DNA from: Candidatus Omnitrophota bacterium | GTDB taxonomy: Bacteria > Omnitrophota > Gorgyraeia > Tantalellales > Tantalellaceae | Length of the DNA stretch: 9,943 bases | Assembly: GCA_013204685.1 (NCBI GenBank) | Contig: JABMSC010000082.1 | Location: forward strand, 1-9,943 | Direction: 5' to 3' | Shown here: positions 1-4,846 of the stretch, one piece after another | Layout: each line of letters begins with the position of its first letter | How positions within the stretch are numbered: position 1 is the first letter of the stretch | The notes under the pieces: generated by a model | Seen by the model: the letters and a program-made list of their open reading frames with translations, nothing else | The model's database searches: none | Told to the model about the DNA's origin: nothing | Made by a program: the position numbers and the translations under genes

Positions 1-726
1 AGTCAGGTCAACCGCGTTATATTTCATACTAGATACTGCCTTTTTAGTATATTCGGATGTTTCGTCCCCGCCTACAAACACGATATTTGAATTAAATTTT
101 TCATGCAATATATCCGCTACTTTAGCGAATCTCTCCGGAAACCATCTTTTAGACGAACAGCTTGCCCCCACATGAATAGCAATTATATTATCCCGGAGAT
201 CACTATCTTTAAAGACGGCATCGACCAGATGTTTATCTTCCTCGGAGGTTGTCATATAAGGTTTTCTTCCGGCTCCCTTTACATAAAACCCGGCATTCTT
301 TAAAAGATCAAAACTATAATCAACTTCGTGCTTGAGCCCTTTTTGTTTATTATGCGGGATCTTTTTCGTAAGCAAGTGCCCCATTTTTCTGTCATACCCT
401 ATCCTCACCGGGATACGGGCAAGAAAAAGCATTATATGAACCCTGTTTGTCGGATGAAGCGCAATGGCTGTATCGAATTTTTTCTGCTTTAACTTTTGAG
501 CAAATTTTACGGTGCTCAAGAAACTTTTTTGTTCACCGCGCTTATCATAGACAATAACTTCATCCAGATGAGGATTATTCGCAACTATATCCCGGTTCTC
601 GGGTTTTACCATAAAGGCAATATATGCATCCGGATACGATTTGCGTATATACCGGATGATGGGAGTGGAAAGCACCACATCGCCCAATCTATCAGTTCTT
701 GTTATAAGTATTCGTTTTGGGTCCAT
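1..726 (-). CDS. GT9 heptosyltransferase-family protein, 3' end cut off by the window edge
   Basis: Reading from the ATG at 726-724 leftwards gives 242 codons without a stop to base 1, so the C-terminus is missing. The start MDPKRILITRTDRLGDVVLSTP carries the LGD nucleotide-sugar transferase signature of the ADP-heptose:LPS heptosyltransferase family (GT9, PF01075). HVGASCSSKRWFPERFAK (about residues 183-200) is the second-domain entry that reads NPG...KRWP in the neighbours, and VFVGGDE follows. The DSxPLH and FGPT donor-site motifs would lie beyond the edge. The family moves a sugar, classically heptose from an ADP donor, onto the growing LPS core at the inner face of the inner membrane. 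The start lies 2 bp after the macro-domain stop, so translation is probably coupled; no close Shine-Dalgarno is visible. Family is certain; the exact sugar and acceptor cannot be read from sequence. Confidence 0.9.
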   Translation of the reverse strand, partial: MDPKRILITRTDRLGDVVLSTPIIRYIRKSYPDAYIAFMVKPENRDIVANNPHLDEVIVYDKRGEQKSFLSTVKFAQKLKQKKFDTAIALHPTNRVHIMLFLARIPVRIGYDRKMGHLLTKKIPHNKQKGLKHEVDYSFDLLKNAGFYVKGAGRKPYMTTSEEDKHLVDAVFKDSDLRDNIIAIHVGASCSSKRWFPERFAKVADILHEKFNSNIVFVGGDETSEYTKKAVSSMKYNAVDLT

Positions 727-728
727 AA

Positions 729-1235
729 TTAAGAGCTAAGCTCCCCGTACACCCTTTCATATACCTCGTGATCTTTCTCTGAAAAACACACATACACTAT
801 TTTCTCAAAATTGTCCTGAACCTTTATCCCTTCTTCTATTGCAATACGTGTTGCTTCTTCAACCGGATATCCGTAAATACCGGTACTTATAGCGGGGAAC
901 GCGATCGACTTAAGGCCATTTTCCTTTGCGCGGGCGAAACTGTTCTTATAACAATCCCTCAAGAGTTCCGGTTCACCCGAAGTGCCGCCGCGCCAAACCG
1001 GACCGGGAGTATGAATTATTTTCTTTGCCTTCAGGTTCCCCGCATTTGTTATAACAGCTTCACCGGTTTTACATCCTCCTATCTTTCGACATTCATCCAT
1101 AACGGATGGTCCCGCAGCTCTGTGTATGGCACCATCCACACCGCCACCGCCGGCCAGGTGTGTATTCGCAGCGTTCACGACTGCCTCAACATTTTCCTGT
1201 GTGATGTCGCCTTGTTTGATATTGATCTTTCCCAC
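729..1235 (-). CDS. Macro-domain protein, MacroD/YmdB-like ADP-ribose hydrolase or O-acetyl-ADP-ribose deacetylase
   Basis: This 168-residue protein is a single macro domain (PF01661) from end to end. Visible signatures are GDIT (residues 9-12), VNAAN (20-24), GGGGVDGAIH (29-38, with the catalytic-type Asp of MacroD proteins) and ISTGIYGYP (116-124, phosphate-binding loop). Related enzymes remove O-acetyl groups from O-acetyl-ADP-ribose or ADP-ribose from acidic side chains, in the cytoplasm. The start is GTG at 1235-1233, chosen because AAAGGAAG sits 5 nt upstream and the protein then begins right at the first domain strand. It sits between GT9 genes and is 2 bp from the next one, so it is probably co-translated with it. 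The link to LPS synthesis is not established. ADP-heptose, the usual GT9 donor, shares the ADP-sugar layout of macro ligands, but that connection is only inference. The last codons (GAGCTTAGCTCTTAA) resemble the short-word repeats found nearby. Confidence 0.93.
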   Translation of the reverse strand: MGKINIKQGDITQENVEAVVNAANTHLAGGGGVDGAIHRAAGPSVMDECRKIGGCKTGEAVITNAGNLKAKKIIHTPGPVWRGGTSGEPELLRDCYKNSFARAKENGLKSIAFPAISTGIYGYPVEEATRIAIEEGIKVQDNFEKIVYVCFSEKDHEVYERVYGELSS

Positions 1236-1240
1236 GATGT

Positions 1241-1248
1241 CTTCCTTT
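1241..1248 (-). promoter_or_regulatory. Shine-Dalgarno for the macro-domain gene (GTG start)
   Basis: On the minus strand AAAGGAAG is followed by ACATC and then the GTG at 1235-1233. This decides the non-ATG start. It is one of only two clear ribosome binding sites in the window. Confidence 0.7.
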
Positions 1249-1262
1249 CAGCGATAAATTAA

Positions 1263-1281
1263 CTCGTAGCTCATAGGTGGT
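1263..1281 (+). repeat. Class D short-word repeat, copy 1 (NTCRTAG heptamers)
   Basis: CTCGTAGCTCATAGGTGGT matches the reverse complement of 3660-3678 exactly over 19 bp. It consists of two 7-bp words (CTCGTAG, CTCATAG) plus GTGGT. Here it is non-coding and lies between the macro gene and the AAATNNN array; the other copy encodes the end of the GT4 gene. Confidence 0.75.
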
Positions 1282-1286
1282 AACTT

Positions 1287-1474
1287 AAATTCGAAATCAG
1301 AAATCCGAAATACTAAACAAATTCGAAATCTCAAATCACAAATTCCAGACACCACCGCAAGCTTTCGAAAATATTAAGTATTATCGTTGAGCACAATACG
1401 GGTTTTTGGTATTTCGAATTTCGTATTTGGGATTTGTTTCGAATTTCGATATTCGAATTTCGTATTTTCAATTT
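1287..1474. repeat. Class B mirrored heptamer array (AAATNNN / NNNATTT), two 60-bp arms
   Basis: The left arm (1287-1346) is four AAATNNN heptamers, the tetramer AAAC at 1315-1318, then four more AAATNNN heptamers. The right arm (1408-1467) is the mirror design: four NNNATTT heptamers, GTTT at 1436-1439, and four more heptamers, one of them degenerate (CGATATT). A ninth unit, TCAATTT (1468-1474), overlaps the TAA stop of the upstream GT9 gene at 1473-1475. Both arms are exactly 28+4+28 bp, and 61 bp of non-repetitive sequence (1347-1407) separates them. The variable triplets are mostly TCG, ACG, CCG and similar. The array fills nearly all of the gap between the GT9 gene and the macro gene. 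No promoter or terminator with a U tract stands out, although the transcript could form a long imperfect hairpin. Confidence 0.85.
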
Positions 1475-2465
1475 ATGAACTATCTTCCCCCTTATCCAAT
1501 ATCTCCCTCGCTGCCTCAAAAACCTTTTTTGTCCTTACACCAGAGATACATCTCACTTCACGTTTCTTCCTGCAGTCCGGCTTTTCACAAGGCCTGCAAT
1601 CAACCTCAGGACTCATGACAATGCTTCCTTCCGCAAGAGGGCCGTATTTTTTCTCATCTGTCGGCCCGAAAATAGCAACTGTAGGGGTTCCCACAGCACT
1701 GGCCACATGCAGCGGCGCGCTGTCATTCGTTATTACAAGATCAGCCCGCCTGATGAGCTCCGCAAGCGCCCCGAGAGACGTCTTACAGCACATGTTTACA
1801 ACCGAACCGTTCTTTTCTGAAGTCACTTTCTCTGCTGTCGCCTTGTCATCTTCATTCCCTATTACGAATATACGGGAATCGGTCCGGGTGGTAATTCTTC
1901 TTATAAGTTTCCTGAATTTCCATGCCGGCCATCTTTTAAGCTCGCTCTTCGCCCCGGGGTTTACGACGATCAGCTTGCGATCCGCGTCATGGGTCAACGC
2001 TTCATCTATAAACTTCCGGTCCTCGTCCGGAACCGGAATAAAAAATCTATTATTAGAAAATGGATCAGCAACAAGTCCCTTTAATTTTGACAGGTGCTCA
2101 TCTTTTTTGTGATTAACCTTTTTTGAAGGAAACACGCTAAGCCTTGAATGATATTTAGCCCCTACAAGATAGGGGATAAGTGAATTCTTCAGATCTATCA
2201 CCAGATCGTATTTTTTACTGCGAAGCTTTATGACCTGCTCTGATCTTTTGCTTAATGTTCTATGTTTTTTAAAAAAAGAGATCTTCCTGACCCCCGGATG
2301 CCTTGTAAATATTGCCTCTCCGGGGTTTCCCGTCAAGACATCTATCCATGCTTCCGGAAATTCGTCATGCAATTTCTCCAAGACCGGAGTTGTAAGAATA
2401 ATATCCCCGAGGTTACTCAGGGTGATCAAAAGTATCTTTTTGACTTGTGATTTGTCGGTTTTCAT
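1473..2465 (-). CDS. GT9 heptosyltransferase-family protein (330 aa)
   Basis: This is a full-length, two-domain GT-B enzyme of the ADP-heptose:LPS heptosyltransferase family. The N-domain begins ILLITLSNLGDIILTTPVLE (residues 11-30). The C-domain opens with LIVVNPGAKSELKRWP (165-180), and the donor site DSAPLHVASAVGTPTVAIFGPT spans 248-269. Near the C-terminus is a four-cysteine pattern (C290, C293, C298, C306), in the same place as in two other GT9 modules here. It probably adds one sugar of the LPS core on the cytoplasmic face of the inner membrane. The ATG at 2465 begins 27 bp after the preceding GT9 stop, with no obvious Shine-Dalgarno. The TAA stop overlaps the last heptamer of the downstream repeat array. 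The protein ends in SS, as do the macro and GT4 proteins. Donor and acceptor cannot be assigned. Confidence 0.94.
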   Translation of the reverse strand: MKTDKSQVKKILLITLSNLGDIILTTPVLEKLHDEFPEAWIDVLTGNPGEAIFTRHPGVRKISFFKKHRTLSKRSEQVIKLRSKKYDLVIDLKNSLIPYLVGAKYHSRLSVFPSKKVNHKKDEHLSKLKGLVADPFSNNRFFIPVPDEDRKFIDEALTHDADRKLIVVNPGAKSELKRWPAWKFRKLIRRITTRTDSRIFVIGNEDDKATAEKVTSEKNGSVVNMCCKTSLGALAELIRRADLVITNDSAPLHVASAVGTPTVAIFGPTDEKKYGPLAEGSIVMSPEVDCRPCEKPDCRKKREVRCISGVRTKKVFEAAREILDKGEDSS

Positions 2466-2492
2466 GAAAATAATGTGGGTACCCCTGAAAAG

Positions 2493-3557
2493 TTATTCCC
2501 CCTCCAGCAGCACCTTCTCCGCTGCTCTGAACACCTCATCCACAGTTACAGCTTTCATGCATTCATAGTCCCTGTCACATTCATCTATATAACAAGGCAC
2601 AGCACATTCGGAATCCTTGCTCAGAACGATATTCCTGCCCTTCCCGCGCGGGCCTGTGATCTTATGCGATGTGGGGCCGAAAACCCCTATAGTTGTGGCC
2701 CCTGCAGCAGAAGCCAGATGCAGCGGTCCGGAATCCGCACTTATAACAACGTCCGACTTTTTAAAAAGCGCTGCCAGCTCGTTTAGTCCGGTTTTGCCGG
2801 CCAGTGTATAGCACCTGCTGTCGTTAACTTCCGAAACTATTCTGAGGGTAAGCGGAATATCTTTTTCCGCCCCCGTTAACATTATCTCAACATTGTTAAA
2901 AGTGCTGAGTATTTGCTTCGCCAGGCTTATAAAATTTTCAACCGGCCATCTTTTAGCTTCCCAGTTCCCGCCTGGATTTACCGCAACGATACGGCGCGCC
3001 CTGTTACAAATTTCTTTGGAATTTGTTACGGCGCGCGCGCCCTTACCCTCTTTATGGATAATATCGGCAGCATGTGCCGCATCCTCTTCGCTGAAGAAAT
3101 ATTCGTAAGTCCCATCCGCTTCCTGTACCCCCACTGCTCCGGCCAGGGCTAAAATGGTGTCGGCTCTATGAAAATTTCCGGAAGGCATTTCCACCTCTTG
3201 CGTGAGGGGGGTTTTTTTTCCGGCAAACCCGATACGTTCAGTTATGCCTGCCAAAACCGCCATAACTGTCTTTGTCCTGGAGGGTTTCAGCAGAAAACAG
3301 GTATCATAATTCTCTTTTCTTATCATATTAATAAATGCCAGTTTCTCACCGAGAGATGAAATGCCGTTATTATCCGAAAGTGCGTGTACGTCGTTGATCC
3401 ATGGATTATGTACCAATAGATCAATATACCGCGGAACGACTACGCACGTAATATAGGCATCCGGAAACCGCCCTCTAATGGCCCGCAGAAAAGGAAGGGA
3501 AAAAAGAATATCTCCCAGCCAGTTAAGTTCGAATATAAGTATGCGTTTAGGTTCCAT
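2493..3557 (-). CDS. GT9 heptosyltransferase-family protein (354 aa) with a palindrome-encoded insert
   Basis: The N-terminus MEPKRILIFELNWLGDILFS carries the LGD motif, the C-domain starts IVAVNPGGNWEAKRWP (residues 190-205), and the donor motifs are DSGPLH (275-280) and FGPT (293-296). The C-terminal cysteines are C318, C322, C327 and C333. It should transfer a heptose-like sugar to the LPS core. Just before the C-domain strand it has an extra 17 residues, GARAVTNSKEICNRARR (173-189), matching exactly a 49-bp imperfect palindrome in the DNA. The paralogue next door goes straight from its linker to LIVVNPG. The insert keeps frame and lies between the two Rossmann-like domains, so the enzyme may still work. 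The ATG at 3557 follows a hairpin and short-word repeats and has no Shine-Dalgarno. The gene is followed after 27 bp by a second GT9. Confidence 0.94.
   Translation of the reverse strand: MEPKRILIFELNWLGDILFSLPFLRAIRGRFPDAYITCVVVPRYIDLLVHNPWINDVHALSDNNGISSLGEKLAFINMIRKENYDTCFLLKPSRTKTVMAVLAGITERIGFAGKKTPLTQEVEMPSGNFHRADTILALAGAVGVQEADGTYEYFFSEEDAAHAADIIHKEGKGARAVTNSKEICNRARRIVAVNPGGNWEAKRWPVENFISLAKQILSTFNNVEIMLTGAEKDIPLTLRIVSEVNDSRCYTLAGKTGLNELAALFKKSDVVISADSGPLHLASAAGATTIGVFGPTSHKITGPRGKGRNIVLSKDSECAVPCYIDECDRDYECMKAVTVDEVFRAAEKVLLEGE
2993..3041. repeat. In-frame palindromic element inside a GT9 gene
   Basis: On the plus strand GGCGCGCC, CTGTTACAAATTTC, a TTTG loop, GAATTTGTTAC and GGCGCGCGCGCC follow one another. 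GTTACAAATT pairs with AATTTGTTAC at 9 of 10 positions, and the GC-rich ends pair as well. The element encodes exactly residues 173-189 of the GT9 protein, a lysine/arginine-rich stretch missing from the neighbouring GT9 modules. This recalls the coding palindromic elements described in Rickettsia (RPEs). Mobility here is inferred, not shown. Confidence 0.75.
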
Positions 3558-3566
3558 AATTAGTGG

Positions 3567-3587
3567 GGGCAGGCCTTGTGCCTGCCC
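3567..3587. repeat. Perfect 8-bp-stem hairpin upstream of a GT9 start
   Basis: GGGCAGGC (3567-3574), loop CTTGT, then GCCTGCCC (3580-3587). It ends about 10 bp before the ATG of the GT9 gene at 3557. On the transcribed strand the stem is followed by CCCACTAATT rather than a U tract, so it is not a classical terminator. It could hide or expose the start region of a gene that lacks a Shine-Dalgarno, or be another dispersed repeat. Confidence 0.6.
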
Positions 3588-3596
3588 TATTATCTA

Positions 3597-3661
3597 GTGC
3601 TGCGTTCTGTGTGCCGAGTGCTGGGTTTGATACGCAGCACTCAGAACTCAGAACCCAGCAC
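3597..3661. repeat. Class A symmetric heptamer element, copy 1
   Basis: Four heptamers of the form GTKCYGN (3597-3624), the 9-bp core GTTTGATAC (3625-3633), then four inverted heptamers NCRGMAC (3634-3661). The layout is 28+9+28 bp, identical in geometry and core to 6969-7033, although the words inside differ. It lies in the gap between the GT4 gene and the GT9 gene and abuts class D words on one side and a hairpin on the other. Confidence 0.88.
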
Positions 3662-3685
3662 CACCTATGAGCTACGAGCTATGAC
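3661..3685 (-). repeat. Class D short-word repeat, copy 2, overlapping the GT4 stop
   Basis: On the minus strand three heptamers GTCATAG, CTCGTAG and CTCATAG (3685-3665) are followed by GTGG. They encode the last residues VIARSS and the TAG stop of the GT4 protein. The part 3660-3678 is an exact 19-bp inverted match to 1263-1281. Confidence 0.7.
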
Positions 3686-4774
3686 CTCCTTGTACACCTC
3701 CACCGTAGCCCTGACACTGTTCTTTATGGAAAAACTCTTGAGAGCTTTCTCCCGTGCTGCGGCGCCTAATCTTTGCCGCAAGTCCGGATCACCTGCCAGA
3801 TTTAAGATCGCCCGGCTTAAAGCATAAGGTTTTCCAGGAGGCACAAGCACGCCTGTAACATTATCCGTGATAAGTTCCGGGAGGCCTCCTACTTCACTTG
3901 CAATACAGGCCCTTCCTGCAGCCATCGCCTCCATAATAGAGAGCCCCAACCCCTCATTCACCGAAGGCAGGCAAAATATGTCAAAGAGGGACAGGTGTTT
4001 CTTTAATTGCGTGCTTTCGGGAATTAAAAATGTCTTCCCTTCAATGCCTGACTTCTTTATTTGCCTTTCTAATGCGTCTTTTTCGGGTCCCTCACCGATG
4101 ATCAAGAGCGCTACGTTAGTATTTTCATGTAACACTCTTTCGAATGCAGCTACAAGATATTCAAAACCTTTAACAGAAGAAAGGCGTCCTATCGACCCGA
4201 TGACAGTAACCCCCTCGGGCAGGGAGATCTCTTGCATAAGAAGAGGATCTTTTTCCTGCGAGAGCTCGACATACTTATCAAGCTCTATGCCATTGTGTAT
4301 CATTGCGATTTTTTCAAAAGGTACGCCAAAGTCCTCCGTAAGATGCCGCGAGACGCTTTCACTTATTGCGATAACTTTCTCTCCCCAGCATGGGAAAACT
4401 TTACGTGAGAGCCTTTTATGTTTAAAAAAACCATGGCATGTCGAAACGAACGGGACCCCGGTGGTTCTGCAAGAGAAGTCCGATAACACCTGTGCCACAC
4501 GGGTTTGCGCATGCACCAGATCGAAGCTGCCTTCGGTGATCAGTTTATTTAAGCGCGGCAGGGCCTTCCATACTTTAGGTCCAAATTCAGACTTGGTCTT
4601 TATGTCCGTGCGGACAAAAGGCACTCCTTCCTCCGCTAAAATACCCTCCAGATCGCCGCCGCTTGAAGAGACGGTAACGTCGATGCCTTCTTTTTTAAGA
4701 TACCTGGCAAGACCAACGGTATAAACCCCGATCCCGCCGGTATTAAGATGTGTGGTTAGTAGTAAAATTTTCAT
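3665..4774 (-). CDS. GT4-family glycosyltransferase (369 aa)
   Basis: This is a complete GT-B fold, retaining-type GT4 enzyme. The N-terminus MKILLLTTHLNTGGIGVYTVGLAR has the glycine-rich GGIG loop. VIGSIGRLSSVKGFEYLVAAF (residues 191-211) opens the C-domain, and the EX7E motif EGLGLSIME is at 274-282, followed by AMAAGRACIASEVGGLPE. Such enzymes move a sugar from a nucleotide-sugar donor onto a lipid-linked or core acceptor; the context suggests LPS-core assembly in the cytoplasm. No signal peptide or membrane helix is seen. The ATG at 4774 is preceded by an A/T-rich stretch (ATTATTTTATT) and no Shine-Dalgarno. The last six residues and stop (VIARSS, TAG) are written in class D heptamer words, so the natural C-terminus may have been shortened or replaced by the repeat. 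The substrate cannot be told from sequence. Confidence 0.94.
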   Translation of the reverse strand: MKILLLTTHLNTGGIGVYTVGLARYLKKEGIDVTVSSSGGDLEGILAEEGVPFVRTDIKTKSEFGPKVWKALPRLNKLITEGSFDLVHAQTRVAQVLSDFSCRTTGVPFVSTCHGFFKHKRLSRKVFPCWGEKVIAISESVSRHLTEDFGVPFEKIAMIHNGIELDKYVELSQEKDPLLMQEISLPEGVTVIGSIGRLSSVKGFEYLVAAFERVLHENTNVALLIIGEGPEKDALERQIKKSGIEGKTFLIPESTQLKKHLSLFDIFCLPSVNEGLGLSIMEAMAAGRACIASEVGGLPELITDNVTGVLVPPGKPYALSRAILNLAGDPDLRQRLGAAAREKALKSFSIKNSVRATVEVYKEVIARSS

Positions 4775-4785
4775 AATAAAATAAT

Positions 4786-4844
4786 GGTCATCAGGACATC
4801 AGGAAAAATTTCCGATGCCCCGATGCCCCGATAACCCGATATCC
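4786..4844. repeat. Class C inverted octamer array (GGNNATCR)
   Basis: Left arm GGTCATCA and GGACATCA (4786-4801), core GGAAAAATTTC (4802-4812), then four octamers which on the minus strand read GGNNATCG (4844-4813; middle pairs AT, TT, GC, GC). The period is 8 bp, not 7 as in the other arrays. It occupies almost the whole gap between the GT4-GT9 fusion stop (4847) and the GT4 start (4774). The left arm has two units where the right has four. Confidence 0.82.
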
Positions 4845-4846
4845 TT

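Noticed and set aside
1287..1474. CRISPR array
   Set aside because: The units are 7 bp with 3-bp variable parts and inverted arms; there are no 25-40 bp repeats, spacers or cas genes.
2477..2484. GGGTACCC palindrome in the 27-bp gap between two GT9 genes, considered as an operator
   Set aside because: It is an isolated 8-bp palindrome with no second copy, and such sites occur by chance.
3567..3587. Hairpin as a factor-independent terminator
   Set aside because: Neither strand has a U tract directly after the stem, and the flanking genes look like one operon.
3867..4724. Long plus-strand open frame (285 codons) opposite the GT4 gene, and similar ones at 1387-2112 and 6021-6701
   Set aside because: They lie antisense to well-supported genes, show no recognisable domain, and are serine/proline-rich in the way of shadow frames.
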